This document shows positions 26,436 through 36,000 of a DNA stretch of 64,000 nt, piece by piece (the stretch's first letter is position 1; each line of letters opens with the position of its first letter). Source of the DNA: UBA1757 sp963617485 (GTDB taxonomy: Bacteria > Bacteroidota > Bacteroidia > Bacteroidales > UBA1402). The notes below the pieces were generated by a model, which saw only the letters and a program-made list of their open reading frames with translations, was not told where the DNA came from and ran no database searches. The position numbers and the translations under genes were made by a program. The DNA lies in assembly GCA_963617485.1 (NCBI GenBank), contig CAVEPA010000001.1, forward strand, positions 124,001 to 188,000, in the 5' to 3' direction.

Positions 26436-27746
26436 TTATGCTTGGAAGAACTGGTCGAAGAATTCGGGGTACGACTTGCTCACCACCTTGGGGTTTTCAA
26501 TCAAGATGGGCTGATGGCCTTGCCACTTGAGGATGGCCGGCGCGAAAGCCATGGCCATGCGGTGATCCTGATAGGTTGCGATACGCACCGGCTGGCTCAG
26601 CTGGCTGGGCTCGCTGCGCTCGCCCAGCCAGCTGAGCGTCGCACCCTCCACTTGCAGCACAAAACCCAGTTTGCGCATTTCCGTCACCAGAGCATCCATA
26701 CGGTCGGTCTCCTTAATGCGCAGACTCTCCAGACCGCTCAATCGGAAGTGACGGCCCTGCATGGCACAGGTCACCACGAAGGTCTGGGCCAAGTCGGGCT
26801 GCTGACTGAAATCGGCCTCGAAAGGCGCGAGTGGCTTGCAGCTGCGGTTCGGGCAGGCACTTCGGCCTGCCGACCGCAGCTGCAAGCCACCCTCCACAAA
26901 TCCGGCATCCACCCCCAAAGAGCGGAACCAGTCAATCACGCGAGCATCGCCCTGAATGCTGTCGGGGCGCAAACCCAGCAACAGCACCGAAGCATCGTCC
27001 GAGAGTGCTACCATCTCGAACCAGTACGAGGCGGCCGACCAATCGTATTCAATGCGATAAACAGCGGGAGCTTGATAAGCCCGGGCCGGCACATGCACAA
27101 CATTGCCTTCCCAAGAGGCCTCCACTCCGAAACTTTGCATCATCGAGAGCGTCATCTGCAAATAGGGCTGAGAGTTGATTTTTCCGTCGATATGCAGGAA
27201 CAAATCTTCTTCGCCCAGCGGTGCTACCATCAGCAAGGCCGAAAGATACTGGCTGCTGACACTGCCGTCGATGTGCAGCTCGCCGCCGCGCAAGCGGCGG
27301 CCCTTGATACGCAAAGGCGGGAAGCCCTCGTTTTCGAGATATTCGATATCGGCACCCAAAAGGCGCAAAGCATCCACCAAAAGCGCAATGGGACGTTGTT
27401 TCATACGCTCGCTTCCCGTCAAAACGACAGGCTGTCCACTGGCAGAGGCTGCATAGTAAGCGGTGAGAAAACGCATGGCGGTTCCAGCAGCGCCGATATC
27501 CTTCAAGGGCGCGTCCGACAACAGGGCCGCCTGCATGCTCCGGCTGTCGTCACAAAGGGCGACGTTCTCCAGGCGCGGGGCTGCTCCGCTTCGCTCCGCA
27601 GCCCGCCCCACCCCGGCCAAAGCCTGCAACATCAGCGCACGATTGGTTATGCTCTTCGAAGCCGGCAGACGCACTTGCCTATCATGCAGACAAGGCCGTT
27701 TCAGCTCCAGCGCATCAATGGCATCTATCGGGATTCTTCTGCACAT
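26436..27746 (-). CDS. aroA: 3-phosphoshikimate 1-carboxyvinyltransferase (EPSP synthase)
   Basis: The start is taken at ATG 27746, giving 436 residues and a 32-base overlap with ruvC; longer starts add only ruvC-overlapping sequence. The enzyme joins shikimate-3-phosphate and phosphoenolpyruvate in aromatic amino-acid synthesis. Family motifs include RLPASKSITNRALML near the N-terminus, GAAGTAMRFLTAYYA, GSVSSQYLSALLM, SLRIKETDRMDAL and YQDHRMAMAFAPA. Compared with typical Bacteroidota AroA, it carries extra residues at three places: AAERSGAAPRLE, SAGRSACPNRSCKPLA and ERSEPSQLSQ. Each coincides with a palindromic DNA element (27577-27603, 26831-26890, 26595-26637). Confidence 0.93.
   Translation of the reverse strand: MCRRIPIDAIDALELKRPCLHDRQVRLPASKSITNRALMLQALAGVGRAAERSGAAPRLENVALCDDSRSMQAALLSDAPLKDIGAAGTAMRFLTAYYAASASGQPVVLTGSERMKQRPIALLVDALRLLGADIEYLENEGFPPLRIKGRRLRGGELHIDGSVSSQYLSALLMVAPLGEEDLFLHIDGKINSQPYLQMTLSMMQSFGVEASWEGNVVHVPARAYQAPAVYRIEYDWSAASYWFEMVALSDDASVLLLGLRPDSIQGDARVIDWFRSLGVDAGFVEGGLQLRSAGRSACPNRSCKPLAPFEADFSQQPDLAQTFVVTCAMQGRHFRLSGLESLRIKETDRMDALVTEMRKLGFVLQVEGATLSWLGERSEPSQLSQPVRIATYQDHRMAMAFAPAILKWQGHQPILIENPKVVSKSYPEFFDQFFQA
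26595..26637. repeat. perfect 16-bp inverted repeat inside aroA
   Basis: Arms 26595-26610 and 26622-26637 (GCTCAGCTGGCTGGGC type) are exact complements around 11 bases. In the gene sense the first arm encodes the conserved LSWLG, the centre reads GAGCGCAGCGA (ERSE), and the second arm is the inverted copy encoding PSQLSQ. Confidence 0.95.
26831..26890. repeat. perfect 18-bp inverted repeat inside aroA
   Basis: Arms 26831-26848 (GTGGCTTGCAGCTGCGGT) and 26873-26890 are exact complements around 24 bases that themselves contain a 7-bp stem (26852-26858 with 26865-26871). In the gene sense the first arm encodes GLQLRS, matching the family. The second encodes NRSCKP, which looks like added sequence. 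Confidence 0.95.
27577..27603 (-). repeat. 27-base palindromic element in aroA, identical to one in birA
   Basis: The minus strand reads a 27-base sequence with core GGAGCGAAGCGGAGC flanked by GGCTGC and its complement. The identical 27 bases occur at 40372-40398 inside birA, in the same orientation relative to the gene but in another reading frame (AAERSGAAP here, LRSEAEQP there). Confidence 0.95.
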
Positions 27747-28311
27747 AGTCTTTCCAAGATTTACAGCCCGACACCGCAAGCACCGGCCGCGAGGTTTCCA
27801 GATAATGGCAATAGGCGGCAGCCAGGCCGTCGGTAGCGTCCAGTTGCGGCAAAAGGTCGGTCTCGGGAATCTTGAGCAGACGGCAAATCATGCTGGCCAC
27901 CTGTTCCTTCGAAGCCCGGCCGTTGCCCGTAATGGACATCTTTATTTTCAAGGGCGCATATTCGTGTATGGGAATGTCGCGCGACAGAGCGGCGGCAATG
28001 GCACAACCCTGTGCGTGACCCAACTTGAGCATCGACTGCACGTTCTTGCCGAAAAAAGGCGCCTCAATGGCCAGCTCGTCGGGCAGATATTCGTCTATCA
28101 GTCCGAGGGTACGTTCGAAAATCTTCCTAAGACGCAGGTAATGGTCTTCGTACTTGGAGAGCTTCAGCACGCCCATACACACATAAATGGGCTTACCCTC
28201 GAGCACATGCACCACCCCATAGCCCATCACATTGGTTCCGGGGTCTATGCCCAAAATAATGCGGTCGCGGCTGGGGTTCTTGGTCTGAAGTTGTATATTG
28301 TCGGCACTCAT
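27715..28311 (-). CDS. ruvC: Holliday junction endonuclease RuvC
   Basis: A 198-residue protein with the start placed at ATG 28311 (MSADNIQLQ); an ATG six codons earlier is also possible. RuvC resolves Holliday junctions during recombination. The first catalytic Asp is in ILGIDPGTNVMGYGVV (about 20-35), the Glu is in LAIEAPFFGKNVQSML, and the C-terminal Asp pair lies in LDATDGLAAAYCHYL. Length is slightly above the usual 160-190. Its end overlaps the start of aroA, so the two are likely translated together. Confidence 0.93.
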   Translation of the reverse strand: MSADNIQLQTKNPSRDRIILGIDPGTNVMGYGVVHVLEGKPIYVCMGVLKLSKYEDHYLRLRKIFERTLGLIDEYLPDELAIEAPFFGKNVQSMLKLGHAQGCAIAAALSRDIPIHEYAPLKIKMSITGNGRASKEQVASMICRLLKIPETDLLPQLDATDGLAAAYCHYLETSRPVLAVSGCKSWKDYVQKNPDRCH

Positions 28312-28357
28312 CGTTTGCAGCGAAAGCACAAAAGTACTAAAAATTTTAGCGCAGCAC

Positions 28358-28387
28358 TTGCTATTTCAGAAAAAAGCTCTACCTTTG
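28358..28387 (+). promoter_or_regulatory. promoter of tRNA-Ala
   Basis: TTG (28358-28360), 19 bases, TACCTTTG (28380-28387) fits the Bacteroidota promoter consensus and ends 15 bases before the tRNA. Confidence 0.65.
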
Positions 28388-28402
28388 CGCAGTCTTTCAG
28401 AA

Positions 28403-28477
28403 GGGGTATTAGCTCATCCTGGCTAGAGCGCGACACTGGCAGTGTCGAGGTGAGCGGTTCGAGTCCGCTATACTCCA
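28403..28477 (+). tRNA. tRNA-Ala (anticodon GGC)
   Basis: A cloverleaf folds: acceptor stem GGGGTAT with ATACTCC (one G-U pair), D arm from TAGCTCA, anticodon stem CGACA/TGTCG with loop CTGGCAG giving anticodon GGC, and T arm AGCGG-TTCGAGT-CCGCT. The CCA end is not encoded. A terminator follows directly. Confidence 0.93.
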
Positions 28478-28492
28478 CAATTTATCTCTCGC

Positions 28493-28524
28493 AAGGTTCC
28501 GGACATCCGTTCGGGACCTTTTTT
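28493..28524 (+). terminator. terminator of tRNA-Ala
   Basis: An eight-pair stem (AAGGTTCC with GGGACCTT, one G-U pair) with a 12-base loop is followed directly by a T run. Confidence 0.75.
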
Positions 28525-28576
28525 CTTGGAAAAACAGACAAAAACGCCCAAAATCACCTTGGAAAAACAGACAAAA
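28525..28576 (+). repeat. 19-base direct repeat, 33-base period
   Basis: CTTGGAAAAACAGACAAAA occurs at 28525-28543 and again at 28558-28576. The 33-base offset is a multiple of three and the copies stay in frame with the gene fragment that follows. Confidence 0.9.
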
Positions 28577-28578
28577 GT

Positions 28579-28971
28579 ATGATTAAACGAAAGATTGACA
28601 GCAAGATAGCTGATTTTTTCAAGAATCACAACAATGAGAATGTCGCCGCTCAGGAACTCAGTGCACATGGATTCTCGTTGGCTTACTTCAATAGCAAAAA
28701 GCAAGGAGAGTTGGATTTTGTCATCACCTACAAGGATAAAATTCTCCCCATCGAAATAAAATCGGGCAAGAATTACGAACGACACAGTGCCTTGGACAAC
28801 ATCCTAAAGGATTCCAACTATAACATAGAAAGCGCGATAGTTTTCAGCAGCGACAACCTTGTGGTAAAAGGGTCCGTTACCTATCTCCCCGTCTATATGC
28901 TGATGTTCCTTCAAAACAGCACCTGGGAAGGAGAACCTATTTACAAGTTGAACCTGGACGAAATCCATTAA
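28579..28971 (+). pseudogene. C-terminal fragment of a DUF4143-type AAA ATPase
   Basis: A 130-residue open frame from ATG 28579. The pattern is typical of the C-terminal nuclease-like DUF4143 domain of Bacteroidota ATPases: ENVAAQELSAHGFSLAYFNSKKQGELDFVITYKDKILPIEIKSGKNY, with the acid, Asp and EIK of a PD-(D/E)XK-like core. Family proteins are about 380-450 residues, and the N-terminal ATPase part is missing. It sits directly behind tRNA-Ala and a tandem duplication, so it looks like the remnant of a gene cut by insertion or deletion at the tRNA end. It may still be translated, but ATPase function is lost. Confidence 0.7.
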
Positions 28972-28983
28972 GATCCATTTTGC

Positions 28984-29043
28984 TTAGCGGGCCGTGAGGT
29001 TGCGGTAGAAGGCAAGCAGTTTGTCGTAGAGTTGTCGGTTGTC
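28984..29043 (-). pseudogene. possible C-terminal gene remnant
   Basis: On the minus strand a short stretch reads QLYDKLLAFYRNLTAR followed by TAA at 28986-28984. It looks like the end of a protein with no body. It lies in a 170-base stretch between the ATPase fragment and the M64 peptidase gene with no other gene. The call rests only on protein-like composition. Confidence 0.25.
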
Positions 29044-29147
29044 TTAATTTGCAAAGATAAGCACAATCATCCGCAAAATTGTCTACATTTGCCTTTTGTT
29101 GAACAACGACGAACAATCTTGCATAACTAACAATAACCGACAATCCG

Positions 29148-30434
29148 ATGAAAAAGTATGGTTTTCTGCTGACGCTGGCCCTGCTGCTGGGCGCGAACGG
29201 CGTACAGGCTCAGCATTTCGATGAATTTTTCGTGAACAAGACCCTTAGGGTGAATTATCTGCATACGGGAAACGCCGACTTCGAAGAGATGAAGATAGAC
29301 CACTACACGGCCGGCGGCTCTTGGAACGGCACGTGCTCCTACCTGGTGGAACCGCAGATGTTGGGCGACATTCTGGTGGAGGTTATCGACTCGGTGTCGG
29401 ACAAGCTTATTTACAGCCGCAGCTACTCTTGTCTGTTCACCGAATACCGCACCACCGAAAAGGGCCAGACCCAGGTAGCCTCGATGGAGGAGTGCATCAA
29501 TGTTCCCTTCCCCAAAAACACGGTGTGTCTGCGCTTTACCAGTTTCGACCGCAAGCGCAATGCTACCCCGCTGGGCAGCACATGGTTCAATCCGCAGACC
29601 ACGCCCTGCCAGCCCATGACCAAGCACTACAAAACCATCGACCTGCACATTGGCAATACACCCGACAAGGCCATCGACATACTGTTTATCCCCGATGGTT
29701 ATGCCAAAAGCGATGCGCGTCGGATGAAAAAGGACATGAAAGAGTTTGCCGCTTACGTTATGGGTTGCTCGCCCTACAAGGAGATGCAAGACAAGGTGAA
29801 CATCCGCGCCATTGTGGGTTATTCCAAGGAATCGGGCATTACGCAGCCGCAGAATGGCATTTTCCGCCAAACGCTGCTGGGTTGTGCCTACAACGCCCTC
29901 GATCTTGACCGTTACCTTTGCTGCGACCAAGTCTGGGCTATGCACGAAGTGGCCGATGACGCTCCTTACGATGCCATCGTTATTGTCTGCAACAGCGACA
30001 AATATGGCGGTGCCGGCTTCTACAATTTCTACTGCACGGTGTACAACCACGGCGAGCATCCCGACTATGTCATCGTACACGAAATGGGTCACTTGATTGG
30101 CGGCTTGGCCGATGAATACTATACTTCGGAAGTGTCCGTGCGCGATTTCTATCCTGCCGGTGTGGAACCCGCCGAACCCAACGTAACCACGCTGGTAGAT
30201 TTCGACAGCAAATGGAAAGACTTGCTGGCTCCCGGAACGCCCGTGCCTACGCCTCCCGCACAGGAAGGCACGCCCGAGTACGACAATGTGGGTGTCTACG
30301 AAGGTGGCGGCTATGTGGCCAAGGGTGTGTATCGTCCTATGATGTACTGCACCATGAACGGCCGGCTCTACAACCAGTTCTGCCCCGTCTGCCTGCGCGC
30401 CCTGCAAGAAGTACTCAACTACTACGCGCACTGA
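29148..30434 (+). CDS. exported M64 family metallopeptidase
   Basis: A 428-residue exported protein with a signal peptide (about 1-22, ending VQAQ). An N-terminal beta-sandwich (about 25-165) is followed by a catalytic domain with the zinc motif YVIVHEMGHLIGGLADEYY (HEMGH about 312-316, Glu catalytic). This arrangement and size match the M64 (IgA peptidase-like) family common in gut Bacteroidota. The LADEY segment is typical. It probably cuts extracellular protein, but the substrate is not known; a role against IgA is named for one distant member only. It stands alone, with a TACATTTG promoter element at 29084-29091. Confidence 0.88.
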   Translation: MKKYGFLLTLALLLGANGVQAQHFDEFFVNKTLRVNYLHTGNADFEEMKIDHYTAGGSWNGTCSYLVEPQMLGDILVEVIDSVSDKLIYSRSYSCLFTEYRTTEKGQTQVASMEECINVPFPKNTVCLRFTSFDRKRNATPLGSTWFNPQTTPCQPMTKHYKTIDLHIGNTPDKAIDILFIPDGYAKSDARRMKKDMKEFAAYVMGCSPYKEMQDKVNIRAIVGYSKESGITQPQNGIFRQTLLGCAYNALDLDRYLCCDQVWAMHEVADDAPYDAIVIVCNSDKYGGAGFYNFYCTVYNHGEHPDYVIVHEMGHLIGGLADEYYTSEVSVRDFYPAGVEPAEPNVTTLVDFDSKWKDLLAPGTPVPTPPAQEGTPEYDNVGVYEGGGYVAKGVYRPMMYCTMNGRLYNQFCPVCLRALQEVLNYYAH

Positions 30435-30518
30435 GTCCCTCTCTGCACATTGTCACATTTTTATGAGGGAATAAGCACAGAAAAGGCTTGAGATATTTTC
30501 TTATTTTGACGGAGGGTG

Positions 30519-30589
30519 AGCGGGATACGGGAATCGAACCCGCCTCCTTGGCTTGGGAAGCCAATGCACTACCGATGTGCTAATCCCGC
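30519..30589 (-). tRNA. tRNA-Gly (anticodon CCC)
   Basis: On the minus strand a cloverleaf folds: acceptor GCGGGAT with ATCCCGC, anticodon stem TTGGC/GCCAA with loop TTCCCAA giving anticodon CCC, and a T arm with GGTTCGATTCC. It lies in the gap between the M64 peptidase and tsaE genes. CCA is not encoded. Confidence 0.93.
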
Positions 30590-30632
30590 CTATTTGGAAA
30601 GAGTGCGCTAAAGTACTACTTTTTGGCGATAT

Positions 30633-31055
30633 TCAAAAAGTCTTTTCACTCATTTCGCGGCGACCGTCGTCCAGCACCTTGATATGCACAGCCAGCGTAT
30701 CGTCCGGCAAGAGGGCCTCCATCTTTTCGGGCCACTCGATAAGGCAGATACAGCCGCTGTAGAAATAGTCTTCACTGCCAATGTCGTAGGCCTCGGCCAA
30801 AGACTTGATGCGGTAATAGTCGAAATGGAAAATGGAGCCTTGGGGCGATGGATAATCGTTGACGATGGCAAAGGTGGGGCTGTTCACTTCGGCAGTCACG
30901 CCCAGACGCGCACACAGTGCTTTGATGAAAGTGGTCTTGCCCGCGCCCATTTCGGCATAGAAGGCCACCACTTTCGAAGGGCTGTTCTGTAGCATCTGCG
31001 CAAATTCCGCAGCCACGCTGTCTATTTCCTGTAAAGTGTAAACTTTTTTCATCAT
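30633..31055 (-). CDS. tsaE: tRNA threonylcarbamoyladenosine biosynthesis ATPase TsaE
   Basis: A 140-residue protein of the TsaE/YjeE family. It supports synthesis of the t6A modification at position 37 of ANN-decoding tRNAs with TsaB and TsaD. The Walker A motif AEMGAGKTTFIKALC (about 35-49) and the family segment NSPTFAIVNDYPSPQGSIFHFDYYRIKS (about 59-86) are present. The C-terminal IEWPEKMEALLPDDTL motif is intact. It lies 24 bases downstream of the porX gene in the same direction. Either of the first two codons may be the start. Confidence 0.93.
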   Translation of the reverse strand: MMKKVYTLQEIDSVAAEFAQMLQNSPSKVVAFYAEMGAGKTTFIKALCARLGVTAEVNSPTFAIVNDYPSPQGSIFHFDYYRIKSLAEAYDIGSEDYFYSGCICLIEWPEKMEALLPDDTLAVHIKVLDDGRREMSEKTF

Positions 31056-31079
31056 GTTGTTCGTTGCGCTTGGTTGCGC

Positions 31080-32627
31080 TTATTTTGCGTTCAAGGTAAT
31101 GAGCGGAATCATCATTTCTTCGAGCGAAATGCCGCCATGCTGGAAGGTATCTTTGTAGTAGCCAACATAATAGTTGTAGTTGTTGGGATAGGCAAAGAAA
31201 TCGTTGTTCATGGCGAAAATATAGCTCGTGCTCAGATTGGGCGATGGCAGATGGAAATCGGCCGGACGCTTCATCTCGAACACTTGTTTGGGATTGTAGT
31301 CGAGGTTCTTGCCCAGCTTGTAGCGCAGATTGGTGTTGGTGTTCTTGTCGCCCACCACCTTGACGGCATTGTCTACGCGAATAGTGCCATGGTCGGTGGT
31401 CAGTATCACCTTGACGGGCTGGCCGGCCAAGTAACGCAACAGCTCGCTCAAAGGCGAATGCTTGTACCACGACTGCGTGAGTGAACGATAGGCGGCCTCG
31501 CTCGAAGCCAGCTCGCGTATCATCTTGGACTCGGTGCGCGCGTGCGAAAGCATATCGATAAAGTTGAACACCACCACGTTCAGGTCGTTGTCCTTAAGGC
31601 GGGACAGATTGCCCAGCAATTTCTCGCCGGCCTCGGCATCGTTGATTTTCTGGTAGCTGAACTTGTAGGGCTTGCGGTAGCGCGCCAGTTGTGTGGCGAT
31701 AAGCTCGGCCTCGTTCTGGTTCTTGCTCTGTTCTTCGTCCTCGTCTATCCAAAGCTCGGGAAACATCTTCTGGATGTCAAGCGGCATCAGGCCCGAAAAG
31801 ATGGCGTTGCGCGAATACTGCGTGGCGGTGGGCAGGAGGCTCAGGAAAAGCTGCTCGTCTATGCGGAAATCTTCGGCCACCATAGCCTGTATACTGCGCC
31901 ATTGGTCGAAGCGGAAGTTGTCGATAAGCACAAACCAGAGCTTTTCGCCGGCATCCAAAGCGGGGAAGACCCGCGTCTTGAACAGGTCGGGGCTCATCAA
32001 GGGCCGACGCTCGGGGCGGCTCATCCACTCGGCATAGTTACGGGTGACAAACTTGGCATACTGACGGTTGGCATCGGCCTTCTGCATGCGCAGCATCTCG
32101 TCCATCCCCGTGTTGGCGCCTTCCAGTTGCAGTTCCCAATATACCAGCTTGCGGTACACTTCCTTCCAATCGTCCAGACTGGCAGCCATGGAAATCTGCG
32201 TCGAAAGTGCCTGAAATTCTTGGCGATAGTCTTGCGTCAGGGCTTCGGAAACGATGTCCTGCTGATGCAGGTTCTTCTTGAGCGTCAGCAGAATCTGACT
32301 CGGATTGACGGGCTTAATCAGGTAGTCGGCTATTTTGTTGCCGATGGCCTGGTCCATGATGTTTTCCTCTTCGCTCTTGGTTATCATCACCACGGGCAAA
32401 TTGGGCTGGATTTCCTTGAGCTGATTCAGCGTTTCCAGACCGCTCAGACCGGGCATATTCTCGTCGAGGAACACCAAGTGGAAGGCTTGCTTGCGGCAAA
32501 GTTCCAGCGCATCCTGCCCGTTGGTGGCAGTCTGTACCGAGTAACCTTTCTCTTGCAGGAAAAGCACGTAGGGCTTCAGCAAGTCAATCTCGTCGTCGAC
32601 CCAAAGCAGTTGTTGTTGTCTGGCCAA
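31080..32627 (-). CDS. porX: PorX-type response regulator with PglZ domain
   Basis: A 515-residue protein. The N-terminal receiver domain (about 1-120) has the acidic pair D11/D12, the phosphoacceptor Asp55 in LVFLDENMPG and a conserved Lys near 84. The C-terminal alkaline-phosphatase-superfamily PglZ domain (about 200-515) carries LWFVLIDNFRFDQW, LSLLPTATQYSRNAIFSG and VILTTDHGTIRV. This architecture is that of PorX, which controls type IX secretion genes and may process nucleotides. It fits the porW gene and the sorting-domain lyase seen in this window. The matching kinase is not adjacent; see 58078. Confidence 0.93.
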   Translation of the reverse strand: MARQQQLLWVDDEIDLLKPYVLFLQEKGYSVQTATNGQDALELCRKQAFHLVFLDENMPGLSGLETLNQLKEIQPNLPVVMITKSEEENIMDQAIGNKIADYLIKPVNPSQILLTLKKNLHQQDIVSEALTQDYRQEFQALSTQISMAASLDDWKEVYRKLVYWELQLEGANTGMDEMLRMQKADANRQYAKFVTRNYAEWMSRPERRPLMSPDLFKTRVFPALDAGEKLWFVLIDNFRFDQWRSIQAMVAEDFRIDEQLFLSLLPTATQYSRNAIFSGLMPLDIQKMFPELWIDEDEEQSKNQNEAELIATQLARYRKPYKFSYQKINDAEAGEKLLGNLSRLKDNDLNVVVFNFIDMLSHARTESKMIRELASSEAAYRSLTQSWYKHSPLSELLRYLAGQPVKVILTTDHGTIRVDNAVKVVGDKNTNTNLRYKLGKNLDYNPKQVFEMKRPADFHLPSPNLSTSYIFAMNNDFFAYPNNYNYYVGYYKDTFQHGGISLEEMMIPLITLNAK

Positions 32628-32651
32628 GTCTCGCAGTTTTTACAGAAGCTT

Positions 32652-32966
32652 TTACAGCAGCGCGTCGATTTTGGCAGCCAGGGTAGCCTTGGTGGCAGCG
32701 CCTACATGCTTGTCGACCAATTGTCCGTTCTTGAAAAAGAGGATGGTGGGGATGTTGCGGATACCGAACTGTCCGCAGACTTCATCGTTTTGATCGACAT
32801 CCATCTTGCCAATAAGCACGCGGTCGCCGTATTCCTCGGCCAGTTCTTCGATAATGGGGGCGACCATACGGCAAGGGCCGCACCATTCTGCCCAAAAATC
32901 TATTACTAGAGGCTTGCCGCTTTGCAGCAGCTCGTTAAAGTTTGCATCGGTCATTTGAAGTGCCAT
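32652..32966 (-). CDS. trxA: thioredoxin
   Basis: A 104-residue standard thioredoxin. The redox motif WCGPC (Cys29, Cys32) lies in VIDFWAEWCGPCRMVAPI, the cis-proline loop is IRNIPTILFF (about 72-81), and the Gly-rich end HVGAATKATL is present. It keeps cytoplasmic proteins reduced. It lies 25 bases upstream of porX and 51 bases downstream of dnaE, all reading leftward. Confidence 0.95.
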   Translation of the reverse strand: MALQMTDANFNELLQSGKPLVIDFWAEWCGPCRMVAPIIEELAEEYGDRVLIGKMDVDQNDEVCGQFGIRNIPTILFFKNGQLVDKHVGAATKATLAAKIDALL

Positions 32967-33017
32967 AACATTTATTCTTTTAATGGTTAATACGCTATTT
33001 CGTTTAAAGTTGTTTTG

Positions 33018-36000
33018 TCAGTTTATGCGCAGCCCGGCTAGCGGAAGGTTCTCGAAAAACCCCATCAGTTCCTTGCTGGGATTGACTCTGTCTTTCAAGG
33101 CTGTCAGGCGCGCCGAGATGTGCGGCAATGAGTCTTCGTCCCACACGGCCAAGCGGAACTGCACCGGGCCGGGATGCGAGCGCAACTGCTGTACCAGTTC
33201 ATCGACAAAATCCTCGTTGATGAAGTGCAAAGGTAGGGCAATCTGCATTTTTTCAATAGCCGTTTCAGCCGTTTTCGACAGCAAATCCACATGATGGATG
33301 CGAAATTCCTTTTCTTCGGAATAACGGTTGCGATTGGCATAACGTCCCTTCATAGCCAGGAAATTGCCTTTCTTTAAGAAGCCACCCCATTGCGCGTAGT
33401 CTTGCGAGAAGAAGCGGTATTCGTAGGTACTGTCGTAGTCTTCGAGGGTAACGATGGCCCAGAGATCGCCTTTCTTGTTGGTAAGTTCCTTCACCTCGCG
33501 CACCATGCAGCCGAAGAGATATTCGTGATTTTCCTGCAAATTGGCCGTATTGGCCAGTTTTTCGAGCGTGATGTTGCAGACGTAATGCAGGAAAGTATAG
33601 TATTCGTCCAGGGGATGCGCCGACATGTACATGCCCACGTAGAATTTTTCCTTGTTCAGACGTTCCAGCTTCGACCAGTTGAGCGGCATGGGCGGCAGGG
33701 CCGGACGCGCAATGACCGATTGCATTTCGTCGCCGAAGATGCTGGCGAACATGTTGTTCTTGTCTTCCTGAAACCTGACACCGTAGTTCATCAAGGTGTC
33801 GAGGAAGATTTCGCCCCGTTCGTTGGCCATGGCTATCTGCTCGCGTATCATATCGGGGAAACTGTCGAAAGCGCCGGCGTAGGCCAAAGTCTCGATATTT
33901 TTACTGCCGCAGGCCGACAGGTTCACGCGTTCCACCACGTCGAAAATGGAGCGGTAGGGGCCGTTCTTGTCGCGTTCTTCGATAATGGCGCTCACGGCCG
34001 TTTCACCCATGCCCTTGATGGCACCCAGACCGAAACGTATATTGCCGTCTTTATTCACCATAAAATGATAGCTCGACTCGTTTATATCGGGGCCCAACAC
34101 ATCGATACCCAGGCTCTTGCACTCGGTCATCATCTTGGTTACTTCCTTGATATCGTCGATGTTGCGCGTCATGACAGCCGCCATGTACTCGGCCGGATAA
34201 TGCGCCTTGAGATAGGCCGTCTGGTAGGCCACCAGCGAATAGCAGGTAGCGTGCGACTTGTTAAAGGCGTAAGAGGCGAATTTTTCCCAGTCGGCCCAAA
34301 TCTTTTCCAGCACCTTGGCATCGTGGCCGTTGGCCTGCCCGCCGCTGATAAATTTAGGTTTGAGTTCGTCCAGCTTGTCTTTCAGCTTTTTACCCATAGC
34401 CTTGCGCAGCGTGTCGCTCTCGCCTCGCGTAAAGTTAGCCAGCAGACGCGACAGCAACATCACCTGCTCCTGATACACCGTAATGCCGTAGGTATCCTTC
34501 AAGTATTTCTCCATGATGGGGATATCGTACTCGATAGGTTTGCGGCCCTGCTTACGGTCGATAAAGTCGGGAATATAGTCCATCGGGCCCGGCCGGTAGA
34601 GCGCGTTCATAGCGATAAGATCTTCGAACTGTGACGGTTGCAGCTCGCGCAAGTATTTCTGCATACCGGGCGATTCAAACTGGAAAGTTCCGGTGGTCTG
34701 ACCCTTGCAATAAAGCTTGTAAGTAGCTTCGTCTTCGAGCGAAATCTTGTCGATGTCGATGTCTTCGCCGCGCGAAAGCTTGATGTTTTTGAGCGCCTCG
34801 TTGATGACAGAAAGGGTTTTCAAGCCCAAAAAGTCCATCTTGATTAGGCCGGTCGATTCGATAACCGAACCTTCGTATTGGGTCACCAGCAGTTTCTCGC
34901 CGGTCACTTTGTCGTCGGCGGTGGAGACGGGTACCCAGTCGGAAATGTCGTCACGGCCGATGATGACACCGCAGGCATGCACGCCGGTGTTGCGCACGTT
35001 GCCCTCCAGTTGCACGGCATACTTTAGGGTTTCGCGCACGAGCGGGTTTTCCGATTCCATTTCAGCCTTAAGCTCCGGCACATGTTTCAGACAGTTTTCA
35101 AAGTTGATTTTCAGCTGTTTGTCGGTGTTTGGTTCCATCAGACGGTCGGGAATAAGCTTGGCCAGACGGTTCGATTCCGCCACCGACAAGCCTTCCACGC
35201 GGGCCACATCCTTGATGGCCGACTTGGTGGCCATAGTGCCGTAGGTGATGATGTGCGCCACCTTTTCCTTGCCGTACTTGTTTTCCACCCAATGCAGCAC
35301 ACGGCCGCGTCCGTCATCGTCGAAGTCGACATCGATATCGGGCAGGGAGATACGGTCGGGGTTAAGGAAACGTTCGAATAGCAAATCATATTTGATAGGG
35401 TCCACCTTGGTGATGTCCAGACAGTAGGCCACCACCGAACCGGCAGCCGAACCACGTCCCGGCCCGACGGTAACGCCCAGTTCCTCGCGAGCGGCACGGA
35501 TAAAGTCCTGCACGATAAGGAAGTAGCCCGGGAAGCCCATAGTCTTCATGATGTGAAGCTCAAACTTGATGCGGTCTTTGAGTTCGTCACTCATACTCTC
35601 TTTGGGGCCGTAGTTCTTTTCTGCACCCTTCCAAGCCAGTTTGGCCAGATAGTCGGCCTCCAGTTTGATGCGGTAGAGTTTGTCGTAGCCACCAAGTTTC
35701 TTGACTTTTTCCTCGGCTTTTTCCTGGCTCAGCACCACATTGCCGTTCTCGTCGCGGGTGAACTCATCGAAAAGGTCCTGCTCGCTAAAACGCTGGCGAT
35801 AGCTTTCCTCCGTACCGAAGTCCTCGGGTATCTGGAAGTTGGGCAAAATAGGGTCGTGGTTGATGGAATAGACCTCCACCTTATCGGCAATCTCGCGCGT
35901 ATTGCTTAGGGCCTCGGGCACATCGGCAAAGATTTGGTTCATTTCTTCCTGTGTCTTGAACCATTCCTGCTTGGTATAGCTCATCTTGGTGGCCTCGCCC

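Noticed and set aside
27282..27301. 8-bp inverted repeat in aroA around GCAA
   Set aside because: It encodes the normal GRRLRGGEL segment and is short enough to arise by chance.
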